From: Sipunculus nudus | Taxonomy: Eukaryota; Annelida; Sipuncula; Golfingiida; Sipunculidae | Direction: 5' to 3' | DNA length: 64,000 nucleotides | Assembly: GCA_026874595.1 (NCBI GenBank) | Contig: CM049314.1 | Location: forward strand, 68,816,300 to 68,880,299 | In this document: positions 21,701-31,269 of the stretch, in pieces | How positions within the stretch are numbered: the first letter of the stretch is position 1 | How the letters are laid out: each line of letters begins with the position of its first letter | The notes under the pieces: model-generated | Database searches by the model: none | What the model saw: only the letters and a program-made list of their open reading frames with translations | What the model was told of the DNA's origin: nothing | Translations under genes and position numbers: made by a program

Positions 21701-22589
21701 TTTTGCAAAAGGAGCACCCTCCTTTCTCTGTTGACCGGGACAAAAATCACTCAGGTGGGTCTGCAGATTTATTCCAAAACTTGTTTCATTTAACTTGTTC
21801 TGGATCGTTTTCGCGCTTGCTACCTGACTCCTATCGATATTTGTGTCAGTTAAGCAATGTCGAAATTAGGAACCAAGCATTTTTATATATACATCAAGCC
21901 GTATATCCATTAAACTTAATCTAGACATACCATCTATAAGGATTCGAGATCATTTGTCAGATTTCAAGGGCAAACATGTACATGTTCTTAGATTACACAT
22001 TTTGTTTTAGAAAAGAATGAGGCTTTTCTGTTTGACGCCTCATGGTTCAATTGGTTCTGGTGCAATGATGGATGTAACCACAAAGGAAGGCCGCACGCCT
22101 CTTGAATTGTCTGTGCAGATTCTCCGCAAGGAATTTTTCATTTTGGTGCAACACGGGGCATTGAAACCGCATATAATTGAGCTTCCTAAAAAAGGATGGC
22201 TCATGAATGAGTCGCATCACACATCTTTGCTAGATTTCTGTAATTATAACGCGAAAATGATGACACTTATTGAGATTCTACACGAAGCCGGATGTTACAC
22301 ACAAGGGGGCAGAATTGATACTGTTTCGCGAAGGCATAATGATCGTATTTGTTCAGCAGAGATTGGATATTTATGGCTGCATTCTAAACAATTTCAAGTG
22401 CGCAGTCTACAGCAACTCTGTCGTCAGACAATTCGTGGAACAGTTCAGGAAGTGTCAGCCGGAAGAAGCATTTTCTACAGAGTGAGACAACTACAGGTCC
22501 CCAGGTGCCTACAAGATCAGATTCTCTTCAGGCGTGTATTTCCTAAGGAAGTTTGGTCTGAAGTCACTATCGACTATCAGCCAGAATAA
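6707..22589 (+). CDS. Ankyrin-repeat and SOCS-box protein (ASB-like; gene 2)
   Basis: Thirteen exons on the + strand: 12 short ANK exons spread over 15 kb and one large 3' exon with a SOCS box and TAA at 22587-22589. In ASB proteins the ANK array binds a substrate and the SOCS box recruits elongin B/C and Cullin-5/Rbx2 for ubiquitylation. Exons from 7166 on are phase 0/0 and 87-108 nt, about one repeat each. Candidate start ATG 6707 lies in a GCCATGG context and is in frame with exon 6743-6830, but that segment also has a perfect acceptor at 6741-6742, so the true 5' end could be upstream. Two defects: exon 1 leaves in phase 1 while exon 2 enters in phase 0, and exon 4 lacks an AG where homology puts its start. 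Skipping exon 4 keeps the frame. The gene may be functional with altered splicing, or decaying. Confidence 0.7.
6743..6830 (+). CDS. Gene 2 ANK exon 1
   Basis: Acceptor TATATTTTCAG, donor GTGAGC. It encodes KTALMFAAGNDHNNILSRLL then EQGADL, a clean ANK unit. It ends in phase 1, which conflicts with the next exon. The frame stays open upstream to ATG 6707. Confidence 0.7.
7166..7264 (+). CDS. Gene 2 ANK exon 2
   Basis: 99 nt, phase 0/0, acceptor AATGTAG and perfect donor GTAAGT. Core KTALICAAEKGNKEAVSILL followed by EKGADVT. An in-frame TAG directly before it prevents upstream extension. Confidence 0.75.
7415..7516 (+). CDS. Gene 2 ANK exon 3
   Basis: 102 nt, phase 0/0, acceptor ATGGCAG and donor GTAAGT. 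Core NKTALDYATKGNHIDTVREL. Paralogue of gene 1 exon a (same length, shared GNHxxxV). Confidence 0.75.
7666..7770 (+). pseudogene. Gene 2 ANK exon 4, acceptor lost
   Basis: Homology to gene 1 exon b (105 nt) places the start at 7666 and the end before GTATAG at 7771. The core is ARTAGAREIVKLFLDIPEYM. The dinucleotide before 7666 is TA, not AG. Nearby AGs (7656-7657 and 7678-7679) give the wrong phase. The exon is probably skipped or non-functional. Confidence 0.5.
8020..8118 (+). CDS. Gene 2 ANK exon 5
   Basis: 99 nt, phase 0/0, acceptor TGTCTTGTAG. Core HNELITLYLEHGALPNFSSF. Paralogue of gene 1 exon c. Confidence 0.8.
8285..8389 (+). CDS. Gene 2 ANK exon 6
   Basis: 105 nt, phase 0/0, acceptor CTATTTTCAG and donor GTATGA. 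Core CTPLYIAVTVGDMKSVKILL then EHGVNPN, a textbook ANK repeat. Paralogue of gene 1 exon d. Confidence 0.85.
8390..9051 (+). other. Gene 2 intron, nothing recognised
   Basis: About 660 bp, AT-rich. No coding, repeat or mobile-element signature was seen. Confidence 0.5.
9052..9147 (+). CDS. Gene 2 ANK exon 7
   Basis: 96 nt, phase 0/0, acceptor ATGTTTCAG and donor GTAAGA. Core ETPLLQASKLGFSDIVDLLL then QYKAYTE. Confidence 0.8.
9656..10159. mobile_element. CAGTG/CACTG-ended MITE-like element rich in ACTCG
   Basis: Begins CAGTGATATAGGACTCGAG and ends near TTGACACTG, and is packed with GACTCGGAC-type words in both halves. Closely similar material, including the CAGTGAT ends, recurs at 28.4-29.5 kb and 36.5-37.4 kb. 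No transposase frame was seen. hAT-like ends are possible but unproven. It lies in the intron between exons 7 and 8. Confidence 0.5.
10160..12349. repeat. Intron tract with dispersed GTTAACA/ACCTAGAA repeat family
   Basis: From about 10840 to 11940 several degenerate copies of a block occur. Its marks are GTTAACAxGGCACAAA, then CGTAACCGTTxGACCTAGAA, then TTGGAAACCTGAAAT and GGTCACTGTGACCTA. The same block recurs across the window (13.3, 16.5-18.4, 20.0, 23.7-24.7, 30.7 and 38.4 kb). No frame or terminal repeats were recognised. Confidence 0.55.
12350..12457 (+). CDS. Gene 2 ANK exon 8
   Basis: 108 nt, phase 0/0, acceptor TTGTTTCCAG and donor GTATGA. Core GAIYLATCGGHVDVVKHLLK then HEASVED, a strong ANK consensus (GHVDVVKxLL). 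Confidence 0.85.
12458..15631 (+). other. Gene 2 intron with dispersed repeats
   Basis: 3.2 kb without convincing coding signal. Holds a short (CAAA)n run near 13068-13091 and degenerate copies of the GGTCAC/CTTGGAAACCTGAA family at about 13290-13690. The stretch 13860-15600 shows nothing I recognise. Confidence 0.5.
15632..15718 (+). CDS. Gene 2 ANK exon 9
   Basis: 87 nt, phase 0/0, acceptor TTGAACAG and donor GTAAGT. Core ALYEASRRGNKAIFDALLAH then GVNPDGD. Confidence 0.8.
16036..16131 (+). CDS. Gene 2 ANK exon 10
   Basis: 96 nt, phase 0/0, acceptor TTCTTTATAG and donor GTAATC. Core CPLFAAFAGKHMKIISMLLE then RGANPNA. Confidence 0.85.
16132..19706 (+). other. Gene 2 intron, mostly degenerate satellite-like repeat
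   Basis: 3.6 kb. From about 16500 to 18430 it is a run of diverged units (separate entry). The stretch 18500-19700 has nothing recognised apart from another TGACGTCA near 18793. Confidence 0.5.
16500..18430. repeat. Degenerate tandem array of the CACAAA-ACCTAGAA-GACCTA unit
   Basis: Successive blocks spaced about 140-180 bp each repeat, in order: a CACAAA(x)CGTAACCGTT-like word, ACCTAGAA, an AGGGAGGTCC-like word, CTTGGAAACCTGAAAT, and GACCTATATTCTxCAAGCT. Starts are visible near 16901, 17038, 17215, 17319, 17480 and 17639. The units are strongly diverged from one another, which points to an old array. Confidence 0.6.
19707..19805 (+). CDS. Gene 2 ANK exon 11
   Basis: 99 nt, phase 0/0, acceptor TATAATTACAG and donor GTAAAT. 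Core LLFRATRSEHVGLIALLMKQ then GASCEIA. Confidence 0.8.
19806..21655 (+). other. Gene 2 intron with dispersed repeats and AGGTCA-rich tract
   Basis: 19950-20360 carries the dispersed GTCCGTC/ACCTAGAAG repeat. 20440-21070 is a second type rich in GGTCAAAGGTCA-like words, for example 20595-20612 and near 20740, that starts after a (CATC)n stretch at about 20466. No coding frame was seen. Confidence 0.5.
21656..21754 (+). CDS. Gene 2 exon 12, diverged ANK-like
   Basis: 99 nt, phase 0/0, acceptor TTAAATTTCAG and donor GTGGGT. It encodes DGEFPLHHVVGCRYIFCKRS then TLLSLLTG. The start fits DGxxPLH of an ANK repeat, but the second helix is poorly conserved. Confidence 0.7.
22011..22589 (+). CDS. Gene 2 terminal exon: last ANK units plus SOCS box
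   Basis: 579 nt, acceptor TTTTGTTTTAG, phase 0, TAA at 22587-22589. The first third has an ANK unit (EGRTPLELSVQILRKEFFIL, then VQHGA). The C-terminal third has a SOCS box: BC-box SLQQLCRQTI (the L-x3-C-x3-I rule for elongin C) followed about 18 residues later by LQVPRCLQDQIL, a relaxed form of the Cullin-5 LPxP motif. This is the basis for calling the gene ASB-like. ATTAAA at about 22635 is a possible polyadenylation signal. Confidence 0.85.
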   Translation, partial: KRMRLFCLTPHGSIGSGAMMDVTTKEGRTPLELSVQILRKEFFILVQHGALKPHIIELPKKGWLMNESHHTSLLDFCNYNAKMMTLIEILHEAGCYTQGGRIDTVSRRHNDRICSAEIGYLWLHSKQFQVRSLQQLCRQTIRGTVQEVSAGRSIFYRVRQLQVPRCLQDQILFRRVFPKEVWSEVTIDYQPE

Positions 22590-24774
22590 GTGAAACCCCC
22601 GAAAGAGTCAGTACATACATAAAGAAAAATGAGAATTAAATATATTATGTGAGAACGGGGATGATTTAAGTTTTATGCTTTCAAATGCATGCACGTGCAA
22701 AGACTTCAGTTACAGCTGTTATATTCAAAACTGCTATGAACACATTGCTTGTTTTGCATAAACTTTGAATATAGGCCTATATTTTAATATGACATAAATT
22801 TATTAATACAATATAATGTAAAATAATATAATATAATGAGGGTTCTTTGGACTTTCTTTACACTGCACATACAAACTGTTCTGAGATTTTTGTAAACATG
22901 TTACTCATACATATGATACTGATATACATGGTACTGATACATATGGTACTGATACATAATCATAATATTATGCAAATGGAAGAAAATAAAGAATCAAGTA
23001 TCGGTGCCCCATGGGAAAGGTTTTGGTGAAGCACTTTAGAAAAATTTATGTGCAAAAACTTTATGTCAGTGAACCACTGAGGAGTATTTATAAATCTGAT
23101 TTATATTCATGAGTAAGGTGTATGGTGTATGTATAATAAGTTCATTATACTAATTGACGGAATGTAGTGGTACAGAGCTTGAAATGCAAAACGCGCCTGT
23201 AGTGATCATTTGCATGCAATCTCTTGCATCAAGAAAGGTCAATGACAAATATGCTAACCATGTTTCCATCATTTGATCAGTAAATGTGGGTGTCTCGTTT
23301 GCTTGCATAAGACATTTTAAATATTGGTAAATCACATTTTAGGTGCATACCGAATATGATGTGTGTGAATACTTAATTAAAATTATATATTTGTTATCAT
23401 TTGTTTACAATAATACCATTTTATATTCATTAAGACATACACAAAATGTGTCTCTCTTTTTACGAGATATGTTTACACGATATTTATTTAATTTAAAAGA
23501 AACATGATAGGCATTTGATTGTAAAAGGTTCATTTGTTGAATTAGCGGACATAGTTTGACCCCAGAAAGTGTTATGTATGCACTTTGGGTCTTGAGAGGA
23601 ACTCTTTATAAGTTATATTTTGGTGGTTCTAAGGGTAAATGGTCGTTTAACTAACTTTCTTTTTAAGTGGTTTTAGCTGAGCTGACTGACAAAGTAATTT
23701 AAGCTATAGCGACCACTATTTGTCCGTCGTCCATCTGTCCGTCCTTGTGGAATCTGGTGTGGAAACAGGATGAATGGTGTCGGTAACGGCTATTTTAACG
23801 GCTATATTGCCCTTTCAAATGCGTTTGTATGAACCATGACGTAGCTGATCCCGAGGTGTTGCTGTATGTGTAAGAAACATATTACATGCTTCTGACGCAC
23901 ACACATACCACAACCGTACTTTATTTGGCCAGTTGAGCACCTGGGGCCCAAGGTGGTTGGGCGAAGGGATTATTTCTTAGATCTCAGGCATTTCGTGACA
24001 GCTTCGTATGTAAGTAAATCTTTACGCCACCTGGATTTGTTCCAAAAATTTCGCATTTTTCTCTATTTTTGAGACTTTCAAAGATGCGGTCCTCCGTTAA
24101 CAGGGCGTAAAGCGTAACCATTGGATATAGAATCTTCTATTATGATATCCGTGATGGTCGACGAAAAATATACTTCTTTATGTGAATTTAATTAACTGTG
24201 ATCTATATTCTCTAAGTTAACGGTGTGCTTGAGCACCCCAGAGATAATGTAAAATACACACAAATTGCTAGATTCATCAAGAACTGTTAGAGGGATTTTT
24301 ATCAAATTTGGTGCGTTTTGGTTCTTAATGAACCTCAGCTACTCAGCTTCAATGGTGGCGCTACCTGCATTATCTTGATTTTTACGATTTTTTACCTGTA
24401 TTTTTACAGGTCTGTTTAATCGGTCTGTTAACAAGCCACAAATCGTTTAGGCTAGAAAGGCTACCCGTAAAGGCTAGACACATTAACCTCAGTATTCTGA
24501 GTTCCAAAATTTCTCAGAAACCTGAAATAAGGTCACTGTTATTTATATTTTACGAATTATTGGGCATTTAAGACCAAATACACACAAAATGCCAGTTTTG
24601 TTTCCTAAGGCACGGCTGAATGGCTTATTATTGAATTTTGTGTGCTTAAGGTCTTGATGAACTTAAGCTAATATGCATGAATGATGATACCACCTACATT
24701 ATCAGTTCAGACGGCAGAACGTCTTGACTAAAATGTCGCTTGTTAAACGAGGTAATGCCTCCATTTGAAATTGC
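22590..24774. other. Intergenic, repeats only
   Basis: 22790-22970 has short tandem words (TATAATATAAT; a 15-17-bp ACTGATACATATGGT-like unit three times). 23700-24700 holds two diverged copies of the GTCCGTC...GTTAACA dispersed repeat. No gene was seen. Confidence 0.5.
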
Positions 24775-25470
24775 TTAGACTGAAACATTCAAATCTGCAA
24801 ATATTACTGAGCTCTATCATTGCAAATACATGTATTTAGACGGTGATATTAATGCATACATATTTTTACATCAGTTTTATGTCCTGCTTTGAAAGGAACT
24901 GTAATACTTGTTATGTATTTTATTTACATAATTTTGAAACACTATCATATGTGTATGGTTAATTGAATGTTTTTGTGCACTGGTATTGCCATTGCAGTTC
25001 TGCTCAAATAAAATAATCCAATGTTTGATTATTTGACAAGCAAACAGGTGTTTGGTTGCACAAATGTGTGAACAATCTTGTATGCAAGAAAGGTTGTGTG
25101 GGGCAATGGACAATAAAGAAGTTCTTAGCGTCCTAAACATGTATGACATTCCGATACATCTTTTACATATTTTTACATGATTACACCGAGTGCTTTTCCC
25201 TCGCCAGGATGGTATGAGAACATGTCCGTTCTTGTGTGTATGCGTGTTAGTTCACTCATGCAATCACAGACGGAAATCATCGGGCCACTTCGGGAATTTG
25301 CTAATGAAAAACCGATTAGAATTCGGTGTGGATCGGGCACATTATCAGGATTAAGGTATATTCACAAATGTAGTGTCACTTATGCACGCATGAACCTAGG
25401 AATATGGATCGTATAAGTGTCGGATCGGAAGCTTGAATTCATCTAAATTTAGATTTTAAGGTAGCATTTT

Positions 25471-25994
25471 TTTACACTCCTTTATTCACATCAATTCATA
25501 CATGTATACATACATCATAAATGATATGAACATACAATGCAAATATTTCTATTGTACCGCTCTTTCTTCATTACATTCTTCTCTCTCTCTCTGTCTATTA
25601 CCTGCCCTTTTCTATTTGTTTTGTATAGACAGTTTATTTCTCAGTTCTTTCCATTTTTCCTAATGTTTCCCGACTTTGTTTTTCTTTCTTGCAATTTTAT
25701 ATTCAATTTCTTCGACCCCTTTTAACTTTGAAATATAACCTTTTAAACTCAACTTATTGTCTCCTCTTGATATATATACACATATTGCCTGAACATATTA
25801 AAATTTGATTTATTAACCATTTATGATATATTTCTTCAAAAATACCTAAAATGAGTGCTTTGTCTGTAACCGGAGGTAACACTGTGCTTGCCTCGTTTAA
25901 GCAAGTCATTAACTGTAAATAAAGTGTGATTGTCACAGGACATCTACAAGAAAGATGATGTATTGTTTCCGGTTCTGAAAAACAGTATGTACAC
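25471..25994 (-). mobile_element. Truncated LINE insertion with 18-bp target-site duplication
   Basis: The 18-bp word ATTTTAAGGTAGCATTTT occurs at 25453-25470 and again at 25995-26012, and the paralogous segment at about 34830 has a single uninterrupted version. The minus-strand frame 25996-25754 starts CTYCFSEPETIHHLSCRC, which resembles the Cys-His end of non-LTR retrotransposon ORF2 proteins. The T-run at 25465-25473 fits an A-tailed 3' end. The insertion is 5'-truncated and non-autonomous. Confidence 0.75.
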
Positions 25995-26599
25995 ATTTTA
26001 AGGTAGCATTTTGATAGTTGTTGAAGACAAGCTAAAAATGCTCTCTGTTATAGGAAACAACATCATGCTTCAAAAGCAATAAATAAGATTAAATGGTCGG
26101 TATAATAAAATTAATGAAGCTACACATGTTTTCTGTTACATCGTGCTCCATGGTTATATTGTAAAACATATTTAAAACAACAAATAATCTAAATATTGGT
26201 ATTTAAATACAATTATTTTTTTAAAGAACTAACATAAAAAAACACCGCTGACTTCTTTCAATGGCGTCACTCCACATACTGCACTCCTAGTCATACAATC
26301 TTTATCAAACATATGCCTATATTGAAATACTTCTGAGCAGCTTTTAGAAAGAGGTTCACCTTTTTAAGGCGGAAAAAATATTATTTTGAGTATAGTACCA
26401 GTATCATGTTACATTCCTGTTATGTAAAATATAATATATCGCGATTAGTTTGACAGTATTCCATTATTTGTTTAAGCTATATAACAATGAATATGCAGAA
26501 CTATCATGGTAGTTATTTACTAATTCCAAACATCTCTGCATATTACTGCAAAAATGGCGAAGGAATCATCGGGTTTCCCTCCCGTCTTTAAGTGAATCT

Positions 26600-26700
26600 C
26601 CCTCTTCTAACTTTGTCGCAAAAATTGCTCGGCTGAGTTTGTACAAAAGATCTCCTGGTCTTTAGTTCTGCGCTCTTCCGCTAGGCCACAGAAACCTTTA
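26600..26700 (-). mobile_element. tRNA-derived SINE remnant
   Basis: Reverse complement carries GGCCTAGCGGAAGAGCGCAG, a tRNA A-box-like stretch, followed by an anticodon-arm-like segment. It is a short fragment and is absent from the paralogous segment. Confidence 0.35.
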
Positions 26701-27695
26701 CATTATAGCTCGTGAATCGTTTTCTTCATGAAAGAAAACAGTAGCTTCCAAGTTTAAAATTGTATCATGGAAGAACTCCAGAGTAACGTTAAGTATTTTA
26801 TGTACACCCTATCATCATATATATGTGAAACAAAGCTACATTTCTATTACAAATAATAGGTTCAGTGATTTCTTCCCAGAGTCATCATTAATGTGTCCTA
26901 TTCGACAAGTTGACCTGTTGATCGGTCGGATGCTTATGTGGTTGGTGAATTTGATTGTCTGTTAGCAGCTATAGTTCGTTCAATCAACCCTTTCCACCTG
27001 TTTTTCGCGATTATTTTCATTGCAAGTCAAAGAACGCCAAATCCGTTAGCCCGGGGGGGGGGGGGGGGGGGGCAGAAAAAGGAAATGCGTAACTAACTTT
27101 TTTGGAAATAATAGCTTACCTATTGAGAAACAAGTCAATTCTGTAGCGATATCTTACCACCAATGTATGACATGAGCAATCTATGTCAGGGAACAGTGGT
27201 GACGTCATAAAAGACGTTGCAAAAAAAGGCACCCATCCTGACGAGACGAACAAAAAAGAGCTGCCGACTCCGTTTTACAGTGAGACCTGTATTCACGCGC
27301 TTCACTGTTACGTCATAACCAAAACCTTGAATGGTAAACAATGGTCACTTGCTAGGGACGCCATGAATAGGGATATCTATATATTTGAGATATTTCAACA
27401 GGCCGTCAAATAATTATATCATAAGCAGATGAGGTACCAAAGATGACGCATTTTCTTCCTCCTCCTGCAATAGGTGAAAATTGTGTTTGGGAAGTGTGTC
27501 ATATCTTGAGATAGTGGCGAAATAGCAGGTGGACTCGGGAAGTGGAACTCGCTACACATTCAAAGTATTATAGAAATCTTGATTAAGTACTTTTGAGGTA
27601 AGGACACCATGAAGGAACACACAATTACATTTTCTGAGGCAATCGGTGTCAATATAAACTATTTTCGTTTAAAGAAAACATTGTCATTAAGTGGT

Positions 27696-28259
27696 TAGCA
27701 AGTTTCGCGGCTACAGACGGTCCAGATGGTCCAGAATAATGCTGCGCGTCTCATTCTTAAGAAGCGTTGGACCGACCACGTCTCACTGCAGCTCAAACAG
27801 CTCCATTGGCTTTACGTCAAGTACCACATACAATACAAAATTGCTGTTTTTGTTTACCGCCATTTTGATGACTCACGTCCATCATATTTGTCTGAAAAAA
27901 TAACCTCTCGGCCTTTGCGTACGCTGCGCTCGGCTGGCGAGAAAAATCTTCTTAAAATACCAAAGTGTAATATGAAAGTCGGTGAACGTTCCTTCCGTTT
28001 CATAATCAAAAAGTTCGGAATTCACTTTCTATTACCTTTGGAAAATCTCCAACTCTTGTATCATTTAAAACTAAATTATAAACATATCTCTGTCGGCAAG
28101 CTTTTGGTAATTAATATGCATCATTTATTTAAATGGGTCAGGCACAGGGGGTAGATTTCCATGAAATTGTATGTCGGTATGTGCGTCTGTGTGAATTGCG
28201 CGATGAGTCCGACCCTTGGAGAATTATATATAAATACTATAAATACTATATAAATACTA

Positions 28260-28304
<45 letters not shown>
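27696..28304 (+). mobile_element. LINE (CR1/L2/Jockey-like) 3' fragment
   Basis: A frame at about 27711-28154 reads QNNAARLILKKRWTDHVSLQ, then LKQLHWLYVKYHIQYKIAV. This is the typical C-terminal end of reverse-transcriptase ORF2 in CR1/L2/Jockey-type LINEs (QNxAARLxxxxxxxxHVTPxLxxLHWLPVxxRIxYKI). It ends in an (ATT)n microsatellite at 28258-28305, as some CR1/L2-type elements do. Missing from the paralogous copy near 36490, so it was inserted after the duplication. Confidence 0.75.
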
Positions 28305-28309
<5 letters not shown>

Positions 28310-28429
28310 CATATTGTTTATCTCAGGCTAGGAGAATAGTCATTAACTGGTGTTTAGAGTCGCCTTTTACGTGACGGACTGAATTCACTCTAAATGCCAC
28401 AATCGCGTTGGTGAATTTGGTTCATTCGA

Positions 28430-28700
28430 GTGATGTAGTCAAATCCGAGTGCAAGTCCGAGGCCAGGTAGTTCCAAATGCTTTCACCATAATGGTTAATT
28501 GGTATAGTGTCATATTGTAGTTCTCATAAGTACATAATTCTTTAAAATATACGAGAGGGCTTTGGTGTTGTACTCGAGATGGACTCGGGCTCGTCCTTAC
28601 CTCCGAGTCCGAGCCAATTCCGGGACACTCGAATCCAAGTCCGAGTCCCTATAAAAGTGGACACGACTCAAAGGCCGGACTTGGTTCGTACATCACTGGT
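28430..28700. mobile_element. ACTCG-rich MITE-like element
   Basis: Starts near GAGTGATGTAGTC and ends TACATCACTGG, so the ends are inverted (CAGTGATGTA). The interior is dominated by GAGTCCGAG words. Related to 9656-10159 and 36500-36775. Confidence 0.45.
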
Positions 28701-28989
28701 GCATCATATATTCACTGCATTTACGTAGCACACTCTATAGGCTGATCAGGGTCCTGACGGCGGTAGACATGCGCAATTTGACTGTTTTTTCGAAGTTTTG
28801 AATGATATGATTTTCTCCAGCATTGGGATCTTTTCCTACCAACTGTGAAGAAGGGACACATGATAGTAAATGGTGTAATTATTCTTTATCCGGTAGGCCT
28901 TCCATTCTGAACAGACGTTCTTTTCAGACAATGACCCAACTATTTACTACTGTATCGCATGTCTTTCAGGAATTATTTTACAGGTTTTA

Positions 28990-29550
28990 AGGAGTGATAA
29001 ACCAGTGTTTTGCTGAGTCCTTGTTATCCGGATCTGAGTGTCATTCCAAGTCAAGGTCTAGACCATTCAAGTTCAAGTTCAAGTTGGAATTTTTTACGTC
29101 GAGTCCAAATCATCCTCTTCCGAGTTCGAGCAGTCTAGATTCCTTGTCCACGTTCATTACAAAAATGTCTTTTTCATGAAAAAAGAGAACCGCAAATGTG
29201 ATATAAGCATATAATATTTGTAAGTCGATTGATTAAAACTTTAACTATAGACAATCAGGCTGAATTCTCTACGTGCCTATGTCGACAGAAAATAAAGTGG
29301 TCCGATTGTTAATATCAATATTTTTCAAATCAATCGTTTACATGTGTCAGACGTCGAGGTTTGTTTTCAAAAATCAATGTCCAGCCAAGGACGACAAAAG
29401 ACTCTGCGGGACTTTGCCTTAAGGACGTGGACCTTGAGTGACTTCCCGAGTCCCGACCTGTTAGTCCGAGAACTGTCTGAGTCCTGGACCATTTAAACAA
29501 TTCGACTCGAATTCGGACTAAGAAATGAGTCTAATATCACTGGTTAACAC
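28990..29550. mobile_element. ACTCG-rich MITE-like element, second type
   Basis: A run of GTTCAAGTTC/GAGTCC words, an AT-rich middle, and an end at GAGTCTAATATCACTGG, whose reverse complement matches the left end of 9656-10159. The corresponding part of the other duplicate is 36925-37385. Confidence 0.45.
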
Positions 29551-30289
29551 GTATTATATTCTTCCACGGTTCTGGCCCAATTGAAGCTTACGATATTAAA
29601 AACTATGTGAAATGATTTACAAAATTATGCAGGATTTAATATTTAAAAGGCATATTTTTCACGAGCATGTGCATTAGATGTGTATTTGTTTGAGCTGTTC
29701 AAGTCGTATGACCAAGTACCTATCTTACCAAATCGAATTGATGCTAAGTGAGAGGTATCAACATATTCTTAACTTATAAGGATCAGGTAAGTAATCAAAT
29801 ACAAGCAGGAGATCCCGAAAAAAAACGTGTACATTAAAGATAAGACACAAAAGAGAGATACCGAGAAACACGTACTAGCCGTTTAAGATATGGAAGTGAA
29901 TCAAGTACAGTTCCCATTGATGAATGTGGGAGTACATTTCAGTTCTAACTAAGATAGGCCTGTTACTTATTTAAGTTTTTTTTATAACCAAACATACCTT
30001 CCTGAAACCTGTGCTCCGCGAGTCATCTTCGCATGCTGTAATGGGGATCAATGAGCCAGCATCATCATCGTAAGTTGACCCAAGAAACATCATACAAAGC
30101 ATAGGATAATACATTCTTTGAGTATGAATAGATGAATGGTGCATTTATTAATGAACAGTTGGCGAAAAAAAAGTATTCCTGAGTACTCATTGGTACGTAT
30201 TAGTCGCCTTCAGTGATAACAGAACTGTACAACTCACCTGGTAGACTATGCATCTGTGCACAAACATATCACACTAGTATAATATTAAT

Positions 30290-30590
30290 TACACTGGCTT
30301 CCGGTGCAGCACTGGTCCTGCTATGAGATCTTGATGTATACATACAAGTCACTACGTGTATCTTAGCGTAAAAAATTTCAGAGGTGTTAACCTCCTGGAA
30401 CGCTCAGCTCGAAAACGTCACCGCTGATGGTGCCATCAGTAAGAACTGTAACTTAGTGACAAATATTTCAGTGGAACAGCTCCACTTCTGTGGATCAATT
30501 AACCTCCAGATGTTAAATGTACCGAAACTATTATTAAAAAAGTAAGTTAAATTAGATCTTTTTAAATTAACAATAAACTGATTTTTTTAC
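30290..30590 (+). mobile_element. Decayed LINE ORF2 3' remnant
   Basis: Contains ACTGGCTTCCGGTGCAGCAC (LHWLPVQH), then TATGAGATCTTGATGTATAC (YEILMYTYKSL), and downstream a frame-broken match to the usual RTVTxxxFS and KxxLFK ending. Several stops and frameshifts. Confidence 0.5.
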
Positions 30591-31269
30591 TCTTTTATTT
30601 ATGTCGTTCAATACATGGTACACGTATATGAATATGTACTTTCTTATACACTGTAGATTTTATTTATGCGAATGTTGGATAGTTAGAGGTGATATTATAT
30701 TATAATGTAGGCTTAGTCTGCATGTAAAGACTAAATTTCAACATTTCGTCCGTCTGTCCGTCTGTTAACATAGCACAAATCGTAACGGTTGGACCTAGAA
30801 TCATCGGACTTAAAAAAAGGAGGTCCTTGAAAAATCAAGGATACTGGGACGTTTTATGGCCAGTTTGTGCATTCCAGAATTATTTTTATAACATATTCTA
30901 AATTTTCACTGTCTAATTTTTTTAGACCTCGTACGTTCATTGATCATGACAAGGATTATCAGTTACTGAAGACCGACAGCACCATCTGTGCTTTTAGCTC
31001 AGCTAACTGAAAGTAAATGTGAGCTGTATTGGTCATTTGTTTTTGGCCTAGCCATCTGGTCGACCGTTAACAAATCCTAAACGTAAGGCCCTGGACGTGA
31101 AATATTGCTAACTGGTCGAGTTATGTCCTCTGTGGAAGCCAACTAGTAGTCTATGTCATTGTTACCATTATTTCCTAGGTTATTAGGAGAAAAAAATCGA
31201 AAGCCATCGTACTTCTTTAAACAGGGCACTATTGATCCAAGATCTAGGAAGTTCAAACTTAATCGGACC

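Larger units (their letters stand above)
24775..29875. repeat. Segmental duplication, copy 1
   Basis: Aligns by eye in the same order with 34300-37710: the CATTCAAATCTGCAAAT start, the TTGTATGCAAGAAAGG block, ATGAATATGCAGAACTATCAT, TTAAGTATTTTATGTA, the ACTCG-rich elements, and the GATAAGACACAAAAG-like end. Identity looks like roughly three quarters (not computed). This copy is longer because of at least two LINE insertions. Confidence 0.7.

Noticed and set aside
28339..28346. GTCATTAA as a target-site duplication of the LINE at 27.7-28.3 kb
   Set aside because: The paralogous copy places this word in the original flank, so the match with 27683-27690 is likely coincidence.
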